Shown here: positions 17,531 to 26,750 of the stretch, one piece after another
Layout: each line of letters opens with the position of its first letter
Position numbering within the stretch: the stretch's first letter is position 1
NCBI RefSeq assembly: GCF_016862175.1
Contig: NZ_BOML01000005.1
Location: 62,001 to 126,000, forward strand
Source: Paractinoplanes durhamensis
Lineage (GTDB): Bacteria > Actinomycetota > Actinomycetes > Mycobacteriales > Micromonosporaceae
DNA: 64,000 nucleotides
Direction of reading: 5' to 3'
The notes under the pieces: generated by a model
Database searches by the model: none
Told to the model about the DNA's origin: nothing
What the model saw: only the letters and a program-made list of their open reading frames with translations
Translations under genes and position numbers: made by a program

Positions 17531-18150
17531 TCCGCCGCGAAGGAATGGATGTAGCTCAAGGCCGCGTTCAGGGCCGCGCGCAGCGGTCGGATGTCGCGCA
17601 TGGTCTGGGTGAGCAGGGTTCCACCCTGGAGGGCGGTCAGCAGCGCCAGGGACAGCTCGCCGAGGTCGGCGTCGGGCCGCAGATCGCCGCGGTCGCGCAT
17701 GGCGCGCAATGACTGCTCGAGAAGGCCCTGCCAGCGCAGGAAGCCGTTGCTGAGGTCCTGCCGCGAGTCCTCGTCGGCCGCGCCGAGCTCCCCGGCCAGG
17801 GAGCCGAGCGAGCACTCCCCCCGGCACCCGTTCTCCTCCTGCCGCTGGATCGCCGCGTCGGCCCAGGCCCGTAACGCGTCGAAGCAGTCGAGCGCGCCCA
17901 TCATCGGTCGCCCCGGGACCGGTTCGGCGTCGGCCTGCCGGGTGATGACCGCTCGGATCAGGGCCTGCTTGCTGTCGAAGTAGTGGTAGATCTGCGATCC
18001 GCTCACCCGAGCCGCCTTACGCACGTCCTCGGTGCTGGTGCCGACGACCCCGCGCTCGGCGATGAGCTCGACCGCCGCCTGGAGGATGCGGTCCCTGGTC
18101 GCCTGGCCCTTGCGGGTCAGCTTGGGAATCCTGGCCGTCGTGTCCGTCAC
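17521..18150 (-). CDS. TetR-family transcriptional regulator
   Basis: 209 residues. The N-terminal helix-turn-helix (RDRILQAAVELIAERGVVGTSTEDVRKAARVSGSQIYHYFDSKQ) is clear; the C-terminal ligand domain carries CRGECSLGSLAGEL, the pattern seen in TetR_C regulators of SDR or efflux genes. GTG start with a leaderless -10 box. It is divergent from an SDR gene across a perfect palindrome, the likely operator for both. Ligand unknown. Confidence 0.9.
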   Translation of the reverse strand: MTDTTARIPKLTRKGQATRDRILQAAVELIAERGVVGTSTEDVRKAARVSGSQIYHYFDSKQALIRAVITRQADAEPVPGRPMMGALDCFDALRAWADAAIQRQEENGCRGECSLGSLAGELGAADEDSRQDLSNGFLRWQGLLEQSLRAMRDRGDLRPDADLGELSLALLTALQGGTLLTQTMRDIRPLRAALNAALSYIHSFAADQR

Positions 18151-18156
18151 GCACCC

Positions 18157-18162
18157 ATCCTA
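18157..18162 (-). promoter_or_regulatory. -10 box of the tetR gene
   Basis: TAGGAT (minus strand) exactly six bases before the GTG, immediately beside the palindromic operator. Confidence 0.5.
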
Positions 18163-18164
18163 AC

Positions 18165-18188
18165 TTTTTGGGTTGCTCAACCCAAAAA
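18165..18188. promoter_or_regulatory. Perfect palindromic TetR operator
   Basis: Two 11-base arms, TTTTTGGGTTG and its exact complement, separated by CT. It lies between the divergent tetR and SDR genes and next to the tetR -10 box, as expected for an autoregulatory operator. Confidence 0.75.
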
Positions 18189-18207
18189 CTGTGATAGGAA
18201 TTGGACA

Positions 18208-18221
18208 GCTCAACCCAGAAA
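18208..18221. promoter_or_regulatory. Second partial operator upstream of the SDR gene
   Basis: GCTCAACCCAGAAA repeats the right half of the palindrome 31 bases upstream (GCTCAACCCAAAAA) with one change; it may be a half-site that strengthens control of the SDR gene. Confidence 0.45.
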
Positions 18222-18231
18222 AGAGGCTGCC

Positions 18232-18975
18232 ATGACCGACCTGACCGGACGCACCGCCCTGATCACCGGCGCCACCGCCGGCATCGGCCGCGCCGTCGCC
18301 CTCAAGCTCGCCGACCGTGGTGCCGAGGTCATCGCCCATGGCCGGGACGCGCGCCGGGGCCAGGAGTTGGTGCACGAGATCGAGCAGCGTGGCGGGAAGG
18401 CGCGTTTCGTGGCCGCCGACCTCGCCGACGCCGGTGCGGTGACCCGGCTCGCCGCCGAGGCGGGCGACGTCGACATCCTCGTCAACAACGCCGGCGTCTA
18501 CGCCTTCACCCGCACACCCGACACCAGCGCCGACGACTTCGACCGGCACATCGCGATCAACACCCGCGCACCGTTTCTCCTGGTGGGTGCGCTCGCGCCG
18601 GCGATGGCCGAGCGCGGCCGCGGCGCGATCGTCAACATCACATCGACGGCGGCGACCCTGGCCGCGCCGGTCGGCGCCGCCTACGGCGCATCGAAGGCGG
18701 CCGTGGAGTTGCTGACCCGCTCCTGGGCCACCGAGTTCGGCGCGGCCGGCGTCCGGGTCAACGGCGTGTCGCCGGGCCCGGTGCGCACCGACGGCACCGA
18801 ACAGATGCTCGGCGACAACATCGCCGTGCTCGCCCAGGCCAACATCCGCGGCCGCGCCGGCGAGCCCGACGAGATCGCCGACATCGTGCTCTTCCTCATC
18901 GACGACCGAAGCAGCTACATGAACGGCACCGTGGTCCTCGCCAACGGCGGCGAGCGCAGCCTGATGCCCGGCTAA
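18232..18975 (+). CDS. SDR-family oxidoreductase
   Basis: 247 residues, classical short-chain dehydrogenase: TGATAGIGRA cofactor loop, NNAGVYAF, the catalytic serine in NITSTAAT and YGASK (Y-x3-K), with a PGPVRTDGT loop. It reduces or oxidises an unknown carbonyl/alcohol with NAD(P)(H). The ATG follows AAAGAGGCTGCC, a weak ribosome site. Control by the divergent TetR protein is likely. Confidence 0.9.
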   Translation: MTDLTGRTALITGATAGIGRAVALKLADRGAEVIAHGRDARRGQELVHEIEQRGGKARFVAADLADAGAVTRLAAEAGDVDILVNNAGVYAFTRTPDTSADDFDRHIAINTRAPFLLVGALAPAMAERGRGAIVNITSTAATLAAPVGAAYGASKAAVELLTRSWATEFGAAGVRVNGVSPGPVRTDGTEQMLGDNIAVLAQANIRGRAGEPDEIADIVLFLIDDRSSYMNGTVVLANGGERSLMPG

Positions 18976-18992
18976 GGCCGGACCGGCTAGAG

Positions 18993-19652
18993 CTAGAAGA
19001 GCGTGAGCTCGTTGCGTTCCATGCCTCGTAGGCGGTCGTAGTCGACTACCACGCAGCGGATTCCTCGGTCGGTGGCCAGGACCCGGGCCTGGGGCTTGAT
19101 CTCCTGGGCGGCGAAGATGCCGGCCACCGGGGAGAGCAGCGGGTCGCGGTTCATCAGTTCGAGGTAGCGGGTCAGCTGCTCGACGCCGTCGATCTCGCCT
19201 CGGCGTTTGATCTCGACCGCTACCGAACCGCCGCCGGCGTCCTTGCAGAGCAGGTCGACCGGGCCGATCGCGGTCATGAACTCGCGGCGGACCAGGGTCC
19301 AGCCCTCGCCGAACGTCTCCGGGTGGGCGGCCAGCAGCTCCTGCAGGTGCGCCTCCACACCATCCTTCTGCAGGCCCGGGTCCACGCCCAGGTCGTACGA
19401 GGTGTCCTGGAAGATCTCCTCCAGGGTGATCCGCAGTTCCTCGCCGGCCTTGTTCACCACCTTCCAGACCCCGGGTGCCTCCTGCAGCTTGCACGGGGGG
19501 CTCATCCAGTTCAGCGGTTTGTAGGCGCGGTCGTCGGCATGGATCGACACCGAGCCGTCGGCCTTGACCATCAGCAGCCGGGTGGCGGGAGGCAGGTGGG
19601 CGGACAACCGTCCGACGTAGTCGACGGAGCACTTCGCGATGACCAGGCGCAC
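18993..19652 (-). CDS. nucS: Endonuclease NucS (mismatch-specific)
   Basis: 219 residues, normal length. The N-terminal dimerisation domain ([15 protein letters not shown]) and the C-terminal RecB-like nuclease core with [33 protein letters not shown] (catalytic D, E-x-K) are intact. NucS cuts both strands at mismatches and replaces MutS/MutL in most Actinobacteria. I take the GTG that gives the conserved start; a TACTGT box lies six bases upstream. It is convergent with the SDR gene, 17 bases apart. Confidence 0.93.
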   Translation of the reverse strand: MRLVIAKCSVDYVGRLSAHLPPATRLLMVKADGSVSIHADDRAYKPLNWMSPPCKLQEAPGVWKVVNKAGEELRITLEEIFQDTSYDLGVDPGLQKDGVEAHLQELLAAHPETFGEGWTLVRREFMTAIGPVDLLCKDAGGGSVAVEIKRRGEIDGVEQLTRYLELMNRDPLLSPVAGIFAAQEIKPQARVLATDRGIRCVVVDYDRLRGMERNELTLF

Positions 19653-19658
19653 CGGACG

Positions 19659-19664
19659 ACAGTA
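19659..19664 (-). promoter_or_regulatory. -10 box of leaderless nucS transcript
   Basis: TACTGT (minus strand) exactly six bases before the GTG start. Confidence 0.5.
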
Positions 19665-19716
19665 GCGGACCCGGTCGGCGGGCCGGGAACGAGCACGCGG
19701 ATGCCATGCTGGATTC

Positions 19717-20331
19717 GTGCTCGAAGTGCTGACCGGAACGGGGCTGGCCGCATCCGCCGGCCTCAATGCCTACATCCCCCTGCTCGTGATGGGCCTGCTC
19801 GCCCGGTATTCCGACCTCATCGATCTGCCCAACGGGTGGACCTGGTTGTCCAACGGCTGGGTGCTGGTCATTCTCGGCGTGCTGCTCGCCGTCGAGGTGG
19901 TGGCGGACAAGGTGCCGGTGGTCGACCACGTCAACGACGTGGTGCAGACCGTGGTGCGGCCGACCGCGGGCGGGCTCGCGTTCGGGGCCGGCTCGTCGGC
20001 GCAGACGGTGACGGTGAGCGACCCGGGTTCGTTCTTCTCCTCACACCAGTGGGTTCCGGTCGCGGCCGGCGTGTTGATCGCCCTCTGTGTGCACGGGGTC
20101 AAGGCGGTCGCCCGGCCGGTGGTGAACGTGAGCACCGCCGGATTCGGGGCGCCGGTGGCGAGCACGGTCGAAGACATCGGCAGCGTTCTGATGTCCGTGC
20201 TGGCCATCCTGATGCCGGTGTTGGTCCTGGTAGGACTCGGTTTTCTGGGCTGGGGCGCGGTCGCCGTGGTCCGCCGGCGGCGACGTAGGAGAGCTCTTGC
20301 CGCTTCCGGCGCGCCGCACTCGTTTGGTTGA
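19717..20331 (+). CDS. DUF4126 membrane protein
   Basis: 204 residues with about four to five hydrophobic segments. The [23 protein letters not shown] start, the [18 protein letters not shown] motif and [10 protein letters not shown] are characteristic of DUF4126. The C-terminus is a run of arginines. The function of the family is unknown. GTG start; CATGCT lies six bases upstream. It overlaps the next gene through TTGA. Confidence 0.8.
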   Translation: MLEVLTGTGLAASAGLNAYIPLLVMGLLARYSDLIDLPNGWTWLSNGWVLVILGVLLAVEVVADKVPVVDHVNDVVQTVVRPTAGGLAFGAGSSAQTVTVSDPGSFFSSHQWVPVAAGVLIALCVHGVKAVARPVVNVSTAGFGAPVASTVEDIGSVLMSVLAILMPVLVLVGLGFLGWGAVAVVRRRRRRRALAASGAPHSFG

Positions 20332-21665
20332 CTGCTCGGGTGCTCGCGCTCGCCGTACCCGTCTTCGCCCTCTCCTGGTGGGCCGCCTGCTATCTGATCG
20401 GCCGGGATCCGGCGCGCGGCGCCCTCGCGCGGGCGGCCGCGGCGGTCACGGCGTACGCCATCGGGGTGGCCGCCTGGGCCGTCTGGCCGGATTCTCGCCT
20501 CGCTCAGATCCTGCTCTGCGTGCCCGCGTTGTTCTGGGCCGGCGCAGCCGTGGCCCTGCTGCCGCGCAACCTGCCGGAGCGCCGTCAGATCGACGTCGGA
20601 TGGCTGGTGCTGTCGGCGTTCTTCCTGGCCATGGTGGTGGCGCTGCCGTCGGCGGGCCGGCTCGTCGCGCTCGCGCCGCTGGTCGGCGGGCTGGTGCTGA
20701 TCTGGCGGTTCCGCGATCAGGTGCAGCCGCACATGCTGCCGGCCGCGCTCGCCGTGGTCGCCGGGCTCTACGCGCTCGGCCTGGTGGTGCTGCTGCTGCC
20801 GATCGATCTGGGCTCGCCGATGCTGGTGATCGCCGCGATCGGGGTCGACCTGATGATGCTGGCGTTCCTGATGGCGGTGGCCGACGCGCTGGACGTGGGT
20901 GAGCGGCTGCGGCCCGATCTGATCCGCTCGATCACCGCGGCGGTGGTCGCCACCGTCGCGGTCGGCCTCCCGGCGATCTTCACGATCCGGGCCGCCGACT
21001 CCGCGGTGGTGACGCTGCTGCAGTTCGTGCTGGTCGGCCTGGTGATGACCGGGGTCGGGCTGAGTGGGCGGCTGCGCCGGCTGCTGGACCGGCTCGGCCT
21101 GCGCGGCGACGACCGGCTCCGGCAGGACCGCGGCGCGCTGCTGCTGCTGGCCGAGGCGCTGCCCCGGCACCGGCAGCGGCATCGGCTGATCGCCACCCGG
21201 CAGGAGGACTTCCTGCGCTTCACCCGGCAGGCGCTGGACAACTACCGGCATCTGGGCCGGCTGATGCGCAGCCCGCTCACCGACCTGCCGGCGGTCGACA
21301 AGCGGCTCGCCGGGGCGACCGTCGAGCAGGCGCCGGTCCGGGCCCTGGAGTTGCGGGCGGTGCTGGCCGAGAGCATCGACCGGCTGCGGCCGGCCGGGGC
21401 GTTCGCCACCTCGGACGAGTGGCGGCACTACAACGCGCTGCACTTCTGTGTGGTGCTCGGCCTCAACCCGTACGGGCGACGGCGGCCGAAGACCGACGGG
21501 CTGGACCGGGAGGCGCGCCAGGCGCTCGACTGGATGCGCCGCTACGTTCCGCGGCGCACGCTGCGGCGCTGGCAGGCGGAGGGCGCCTCGATCGTGGCCC
21601 GCCGATTGTGGGACGAGTTGACCAATGCCGACCCGCGCTGGCTGACCCGGGCACGGGCGAGCTGA
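20328..21665 (+). CDS. Membrane protein with C-terminal cytoplasmic helical domain
   Basis: 445 residues; not recognised. Roughly eight to nine hydrophobic segments occupy residues ~1-245 (WWAACYLIGRD ... VVTLLQFVLVGLVMTGVGL), followed by ~200 residues of charged helices (RHRLIATRQEDFLRFTRQAL and a WRHYNALHFCVVLGLNPYGRRR motif). The TTG start overlaps the previous stop (TTGA); a GTG four codons later is an alternative. It is probably co-expressed with the DUF4126 gene and perhaps with the FtsK-like gene that follows after 55 bases. Confidence 0.7.
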   Translation: MTARVLALAVPVFALSWWAACYLIGRDPARGALARAAAAVTAYAIGVAAWAVWPDSRLAQILLCVPALFWAGAAVALLPRNLPERRQIDVGWLVLSAFFLAMVVALPSAGRLVALAPLVGGLVLIWRFRDQVQPHMLPAALAVVAGLYALGLVVLLLPIDLGSPMLVIAAIGVDLMMLAFLMAVADALDVGERLRPDLIRSITAAVVATVAVGLPAIFTIRAADSAVVTLLQFVLVGLVMTGVGLSGRLRRLLDRLGLRGDDRLRQDRGALLLLAEALPRHRQRHRLIATRQEDFLRFTRQALDNYRHLGRLMRSPLTDLPAVDKRLAGATVEQAPVRALELRAVLAESIDRLRPAGAFATSDEWRHYNALHFCVVLGLNPYGRRRPKTDGLDREARQALDWMRRYVPRRTLRRWQAEGASIVARRLWDELTNADPRWLTRARAS

Positions 21666-21720
21666 CGACACGCAGCACAGAATCGCCCAGGTCGGGGCGA
21701 AATAGGTAAAATCCCCCATC

Positions 21721-24261
21721 GTGAACCGCAACGCGCTCGTGGCCGTCGTCCGGCAGGAATTGGCCGAGGCGCGCGGGGCGGCCCGGGCAGTGCTGGCCGC
21801 GGCCGAATCGGCGCGCGGCGAGGCCCTGGACCGGCGCCGGCTGGTGCGGGACGCGTACGCCACCTGCCTGCATCAGCTGGCCGAGGCCCGCGACACCTCC
21901 CGCCGCGACATCCAGCGCCGCTATCAGTACGAGACCGCCAAACTGACCGGCAACGTACGCCGCCTGGCCGCGCTGAGCGCCACCGGCGCGTCCGGCGCTC
22001 CCTGGCGGCTCTGGGCCCCCAGCGAGCCCGAACGCGGCAGCAGTCCGGGTCTGCTGCGGGTCGGCACCCTCACGCTCGACGAGTCCGCCCCGCTGCTCGC
22101 GTTGATCCCGCTGCTCGACGCCGCCCACCTCGACCTGACCGGGCCGACCGGCACCGTCGACGGCATCATCACCGGCCTGCTGCTGCGCGCCCTCGGCAGC
22201 ACCAAGCCCGGCGACGTCCAGCTCACCGTCTACGACCCGGAGGCGCTCGGCGGCACCCTCGCCGCATTCGCCCCGCTCGGCATCTCGTTCGTCGGGCCGG
22301 GCGGGCTCGGCCCGATGCTCGACGAGGTGGTCGAGCACATCTGCCGGGTGAACGAGACGGTCGGCCACCGGACCGACCCGTGGCGGGTCGTCGTGCTGCT
22401 CGCCGACGTCGACGACCTGTCCCCCGCGCACCGGGCCCAGCTCGACCGGATCGCCCGCACCGGGGTGGCCTGCGGCGTCCACCTGATCGCCCGCGGGCTG
22501 CCGCTGGCCGACCACCCGACCGTGGTGCGGCTGCGCGCGACCGAGGAGCAGATCGCCACCTGCGACGCCACCGGCGAACTGGAGATCCGGCTCGACCCGC
22601 CGCCGCCGGCCGAGCGGGTCACCGCGTTCTGCCTGGCCACCGCCGAGCGGATGCGGGCCGGGCCGCCGCCGGCCCGGCTCGCCGACCTGGAACCCCCGAC
22701 GCTCTGGGCCGAGTCGTCGACGCACGGCCTGCTGGCGCCGATCGGGGACAGCACCGACGGCAGCCTCATCGACGTGCCGCTCGGCGACGACCCGCCGCAC
22801 GCGCTGATCGGCGGCCCGTCCGGCTCCGGCAAGACCAACCTGATCTACTCCTGGCTGGCCGCGCTCGCCACCCGCTACGGCCCGGCCGAACTCGCGCTCT
22901 ACCTGCTCGACTTCAAGGAGGGCGTGTCGTTCGCCCGGTTCGTGCCGGGGCCGCGCGACCCGAGCTGGCTGCCGCAGGTGCGGCTGGCCGGGATCAACGT
23001 GAACGGCGACCGGGAGTTCGGCCTGGCCATGCTGCGGCACCTCGCCGAGGAGCTGCGCACCCGGGCCCAGGCGGCCAAGCGGCACGACGCCACCAAGCTG
23101 TCCGAGCTGCGGGCCGAGGACCCGGCCGGCACGTGGCCGCGGATAGTCGCCGTCATCGACGAGTTCCAGGTGCTGCTCGGCGGCCGGGACGCGGTCGCCG
23201 ACGAGGCCGTCACGCTGCTGGAGGACCTGGCCCGGCGCGGCCGCTCGCAGGGCATCCATCTGATCCTCGCCTCGCAGGACGTCTCCGGCATCGAGGCGCT
23301 GTGGGGCCGGTCCGGGCTGGTCGGCCAGTTCACCCTCCGGATCGCGCTGCCCAAGGCCCGCCGGATCCTCGCCGACAACAACCTGGCCGCTGCGGTGATC
23401 CCCCGGCACCACGCGGTGGTCAACACCGAGTCCGGCACGGCCGGGGCCAACCTCGTCGTCCGGCTGCCGGACGCCGGCGACCGGCTGGTCTGGCGCACCC
23501 TGCAGCGCCGGCTGTGGCGGATGCGGCCGGACGGCTGCGAGGAACCGCGGCTCTTCGACGGCGACGCCGTACCCCGCCTGCCGGCCGCCTACCGCCCGGC
23601 CGGACCGGTCCCGGATGCCGACACCCCGGTGGGTTCCTCCCCCGGCGCCGTGCTCGGCGAGCGCATCGACGTGGCCGCCCGGCCCGCCCGGCTGCGACTC
23701 GGCCGGATGCCCGGCCGGAACCTGGCCGTCCTCGGCACCCGCACCGACGAGGCCTGCGACGTGCTCGCCGCCGCCGCACTGTCGCTGGCCGCGCAGGGAC
23801 CGGCCCACTTCAGCGTGGTCTGCCTCGACCCCGACGCCGGGCGGGCCGCGGCCCGGTTGGTCGCCGAGCTGCCCTCCGCCGACTGGCACGACGACCTGGC
23901 CGACCTGCCGGTGCTGGACATCCCGCACTACGTCCTCGGTTACGCGCTCGACGCCGGCACCGACCACGCCGCGCTGCGCCGGCTGGTCACCGACGGGCCG
24001 GAGAACCGCACCCACGTGCTCGGCTGGTGGCGCTCGGTGGCCCGGCTGCGGGACAGCCTCGGTGGCCCGGCCGCCCGGCTCGACCCGATCGGCGCATGGG
24101 TGGCCCTCGACGTGCAGGGCGCCGACCTGACTCCGCTCTATCCCCAGCCGGGCGGCCCCGCCTGGTATCCGCGCACCCGCCGGGCGCTGTTCTTCGACCG
24201 CGCGGTGCACCGGACCCCCGAAGTGATCATCCCGTACGAGGTGAACAGTGACCACACGTGA
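21721..24261 (+). CDS. FtsK/SpoIIIE-type ATPase with tandem ATPase-like domains (EccC-like organisation), no membrane segment
   Basis: 846 residues. The N-terminal ~80 residues are coiled coil. A central FtsK-type domain has Walker A GPSGSGKT (365-372), an LLDFKEGVSF motif and Walker B VAVIDEF (D480, E481), plus ASQD. Domains before (residues ~110-320) and after (~640-840, GRNLAVLGTRTDEA) keep the fold pattern but lack a P-loop, like the degenerate domains of type VII secretion EccC. Unlike FtsK or EccC it has no N-terminal membrane anchor and no WxG or ESX gene nearby. A membrane protein gene overlaps its last 14 bases and may supply the anchor. Substrate (DNA or protein) is unknown. TAAAAT lies eight bases before the GTG. 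Confidence 0.8.
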   Translation: MNRNALVAVVRQELAEARGAARAVLAAAESARGEALDRRRLVRDAYATCLHQLAEARDTSRRDIQRRYQYETAKLTGNVRRLAALSATGASGAPWRLWAPSEPERGSSPGLLRVGTLTLDESAPLLALIPLLDAAHLDLTGPTGTVDGIITGLLLRALGSTKPGDVQLTVYDPEALGGTLAAFAPLGISFVGPGGLGPMLDEVVEHICRVNETVGHRTDPWRVVVLLADVDDLSPAHRAQLDRIARTGVACGVHLIARGLPLADHPTVVRLRATEEQIATCDATGELEIRLDPPPPAERVTAFCLATAERMRAGPPPARLADLEPPTLWAESSTHGLLAPIGDSTDGSLIDVPLGDDPPHALIGGPSGSGKTNLIYSWLAALATRYGPAELALYLLDFKEGVSFARFVPGPRDPSWLPQVRLAGINVNGDREFGLAMLRHLAEELRTRAQAAKRHDATKLSELRAEDPAGTWPRIVAVIDEFQVLLGGRDAVADEAVTLLEDLARRGRSQGIHLILASQDVSGIEALWGRSGLVGQFTLRIALPKARRILADNNLAAAVIPRHHAVVNTESGTAGANLVVRLPDAGDRLVWRTLQRRLWRMRPDGCEEPRLFDGDAVPRLPAAYRPAGPVPDADTPVGSSPGAVLGERIDVAARPARLRLGRMPGRNLAVLGTRTDEACDVLAAAALSLAAQGPAHFSVVCLDPDAGRAAARLVAELPSADWHDDLADLPVLDIPHYVLGYALDAGTDHAALRRLVTDGPENRTHVLGWWRSVARLRDSLGGPAARLDPIGAWVALDVQGADLTPLYPQPGGPAWYPRTRRALFFDRAVHRTPEVIIPYEVNSDHT

Positions 24262-25015
24262 TCGCCAGCCGATCGGCCGCGACTACCAGCTGATGGTGAG
24301 CGCGCTGGCCGAGGCGACCCGGCGCCGCGAGGCCGAGATGGGCGGCGCCGAACAGGCCTATCAGGACAGTGCCGCGCAGGCCGCCGGCGAACTCGCCCGG
24401 GCGGAGGGGGACGCGCTGTCCGCGGACCGCTGGGCGGGTGCGGCGGCGGCCCAGGTCCTCGACGTGGACCGGGAGGCGGCCCGGCTCTGGGATCAGCTGC
24501 GCCGGGCTCGCGGCATCGGGGTGCGGGCACTGGGCGAGGTGCCGGAGCCGGTTCCGGTGGAGGCGATGCCGCGGGTCGCGCTGCCCCGCAACCCGCTGGA
24601 CGCCGCGGATCTGTCCGAGGTCGGGGTGCCGGGCGGGCCGGAGGCGCCGCGGGTGCTGCTGGCCCGGGTGGCCGAGCGGATCGACGTGACCGTCCGTCCG
24701 GCCGGCCGGCGAGCGCTGCCGCGCTGGGCGCTGCCGCTGCTGCCGCTGGTGGGCGCGCTTATCGCGACGCTGGCGGGCCTGGTGGCCTCCGGCCTGGTGA
24801 CGATCGGGGGTACGGGTGTGTGGGGCGGCCCGGTGCTGCGCGCGCTCGGGTGGATCACGTTCCTGGTGGCGCCCTCGGCCGGGGTTCCGGTGGCGGCGGT
24901 GGTCGCGCACCGGCGGCTGCAGGCCCGGCTCGACATCGGCGGCGTGGGCCTGACCCTGCTCGGCGGGATGATCGCGGCGACCCTGCTGTCCCTGGCGTTC
25001 GCGGCGACCCACTAG
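24248..25015 (+). CDS. Coiled-coil/membrane partner of the FtsK-like ATPase
   Basis: 255 residues; not recognised. The first ~100 residues are charged, Ala-rich helix (LAEATRRREAEMGGAEQAYQDSAAQAAGELARAEGDAL), followed by a Pro-rich linker and three to four hydrophobic segments in the C-terminal third. The GTG lies 14 bases inside the ATPase gene, so the two are tightly coupled; this protein may tether the soluble ATPase to the membrane. The TAG stop shares a CTAG with the stop of the convergent gene. Confidence 0.7.
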   Translation: MTTRDRQPIGRDYQLMVSALAEATRRREAEMGGAEQAYQDSAAQAAGELARAEGDALSADRWAGAAAAQVLDVDREAARLWDQLRRARGIGVRALGEVPEPVPVEAMPRVALPRNPLDAADLSEVGVPGGPEAPRVLLARVAERIDVTVRPAGRRALPRWALPLLPLVGALIATLAGLVASGLVTIGGTGVWGGPVLRALGWITFLVAPSAGVPVAAVVAHRRLQARLDIGGVGLTLLGGMIAATLLSLAFAATH

Positions 25016-25329
25016 ACCGCCGCGGCCGCCGTCTCCTGGTAGGCAAGGCTCAGCACGGCGTGCGCGACCAGGAGCGCGTGCGCCTTCGTCTCGTACGGGC
25101 CGACGTGCAGCTCGACCGCGTGGCTGCCGAAGAGCGCCCGGACCGTCCACGCGTGCGGGTGGCGGTCGTCCTCCCGGCTGTGGTTGACGATCACCTGGGT
25201 GGCGGCACGGACGTTCACCGCCGACCACTTCTCGTCGGCCGTCGGCCAGGCGCGGAACCAGCCGGGCGCCACCGAGAGCGCCTCCTTGCTCGCCTCGGCG
25301 AGCGCCCACTGCATCTGTTCCGGGTCCAT
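25012..25329 (-). CDS. Small hypothetical protein
   Basis: 105 residues; no family recognised. A soluble mixed alpha/beta pattern with the core TQVIVNHSREDDRHPHAWTVRALFGSHAVELHV, where the repeated histidines could bind metal. The ATG follows GAGGTGACGGG, a good ribosome site. Its stop overlaps the convergent membrane gene in CTAG. Confidence 0.65.
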   Translation of the reverse strand: MDPEQMQWALAEASKEALSVAPGWFRAWPTADEKWSAVNVRAATQVIVNHSREDDRHPHAWTVRALFGSHAVELHVGPYETKAHALLVAHAVLSLAYQETAAAAV

Positions 25330-25407
25330 CCCGTCACCTCTTGTCCGATTCCCCACGAAAAATCGTGACAAGACGGTACCGCGCCGACGGCCGCCTTCGC
25401 GAGTCGG

Positions 25408-26256
25408 TCAGTACGTGTAGAAACCCTTACCGGTCTTTCGCCCCAGATCGCCGGCCTGGACCATGCGCTGCAGCAGCTCCGGCGGGAAGAACTTCTCGTC
25501 CGCGGTGTCCCGGTAGATGTTGCCGGCCGCGTTCAGCATCACGTCGAGGCCGGTCAGGTCGATGGTGGCGAGCGGGCCCATGGCGTGCCCGAAGCCGAGC
25601 TTCATCACCGTGTCCAGGTCGGCGGCCGAGACCACGCCCGACTCGACCAGCTTGATCGCCTCGACCAGCAGGGCGGAGAAGAGCCGGTTGGAGACGAAGC
25701 CGGCCACGTCCCGCTTGACCTCGACGCAGGTCTTGCCGACCTCCTCGGCGAAGTTGCGGGCACTGGCGAGCGTGTCGTCCGAGGTCTGGTAGCCGCGGAC
25801 CAGCTCGACCAGCTTCATCATCGGGACCGGCGAGAAGAAGTGGATGCCGACGACCGACTCGGGCCGCGCGGTGACCGTGGCGATCTGGGTGATCGGGATC
25901 GCCGACGTGTTGGTGCCGAGCACCGCGCCGGGCTTGCAGATCTTGTCGAGGGCCCGGAAGACCTCGTGCTTGGCCTCGACCTTCTCGTAGATCGCCTCGA
26001 CCACCACGTCGGCGTCGGCGGCGGCCTCCAGCTCGGTGGTGGGAGTGATCCGGGCCAGGGTCGCTTCCGCGTCCTCCCGGGTGATCCGCTCCTTCTTGAC
26101 GAAGCGATCCAGCGACTCCCGGATGGCCGCCATGCCCCGGTCGGTCGCGGCGTCATCGACGTCCCGCATGGTGACCTGCCAGCCGGCCTGCGCCGAGACC
26201 TGCGCGATGCCGGAGCCCATCAGCCCGGAGCCGATGACCGCGAGTCGACCCGCCAT
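25408..26256 (-). CDS. 3-hydroxybutyryl-CoA dehydrogenase
   Basis: 282 residues, normal length for the single-function enzyme. The Rossmann motif GSGLMGSGIAQ, the HFFSPVPMMKLVELVRG block with catalytic histidine and glutamate, and the C-terminal DLTGLDVMLNA ... GRKTGKGFYTY are all present. It oxidises 3-hydroxyacyl-CoA with NAD(P) and could work with the thiolase in this window. The ATG follows GGAGGGAGAAACAC, a strong ribosome site. Confidence 0.92.
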   Translation of the reverse strand: MAGRLAVIGSGLMGSGIAQVSAQAGWQVTMRDVDDAATDRGMAAIRESLDRFVKKERITREDAEATLARITPTTELEAAADADVVVEAIYEKVEAKHEVFRALDKICKPGAVLGTNTSAIPITQIATVTARPESVVGIHFFSPVPMMKLVELVRGYQTSDDTLASARNFAEEVGKTCVEVKRDVAGFVSNRLFSALLVEAIKLVESGVVSAADLDTVMKLGFGHAMGPLATIDLTGLDVMLNAAGNIYRDTADEKFFPPELLQRMVQAGDLGRKTGKGFYTY

Positions 26257-26380
26257 GTGTTTCTCCCTCCACCGAACCGCCACTTTCGAGGCCCACCCTA
26301 CCGTTGCTACTGAACGGAAACTTAGGCGAGCCCGCCTGCTCGATCGGGTCAAATCACCGGAAAGCGGAGCGCAACGGTGC

Positions 26381-26386
26381 GAGACT
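26381..26386 (+). promoter_or_regulatory. Candidate -10 box of the small membrane protein gene
   Basis: GAGACT, a variant of the TANNNT box, exactly six bases before the ATG. Confidence 0.4.
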
Positions 26387-26392
26387 GTGCCC

Positions 26393-26746
26393 ATGGCGTC
26401 GGGCAGCGGCTGGTACCTCATCGGGCCACTCATCGCCGTTGCTCTCGTGGGCTTCCTCGGCGCCGTCTTCTGGCGGATGGGCCTGCACTGGACGTTCGCC
26501 GGCGAGGACGGCGTCGACCGCTACGCGGACGGCCTGGCCATCTTCGACGCGGACGACTACGGCCTGCTCTCCCCGGCCGCGGTCACCGACGACGCGGACC
26601 TGGCCGACGAGATCCAGCGACTGCTCGGCGACGCCGGCATCCGCGCCACCCAGGCGGTCGACCGCGAGGGCCACATGGCCGTGCTGGTCTTCGTGGAAGA
26701 GGTCGAGGAGGCCCGCCGACTGGTCGGCGGGTCACCCGCGTTGTAG
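26393..26746 (+). CDS. Small single-span membrane protein
   Basis: 117 residues. One transmembrane segment (residues ~7-26, WYLIGPLIAVALVGFLGAVF) and a soluble acidic domain ending VLVFVEEVEEARRLVGGSPAL, which has a short ferredoxin-like alpha/beta look. The function is unknown. Leaderless-type ATG; 136-base divergent gap to the hydroxyacyl-CoA dehydrogenase. It ends five bases before the end of convergent murA. Confidence 0.65.
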   Translation: MASGSGWYLIGPLIAVALVGFLGAVFWRMGLHWTFAGEDGVDRYADGLAIFDADDYGLLSPAAVTDDADLADEIQRLLGDAGIRATQAVDREGHMAVLVFVEEVEEARRLVGGSPAL

Positions 26747-26750
26747 GAAC

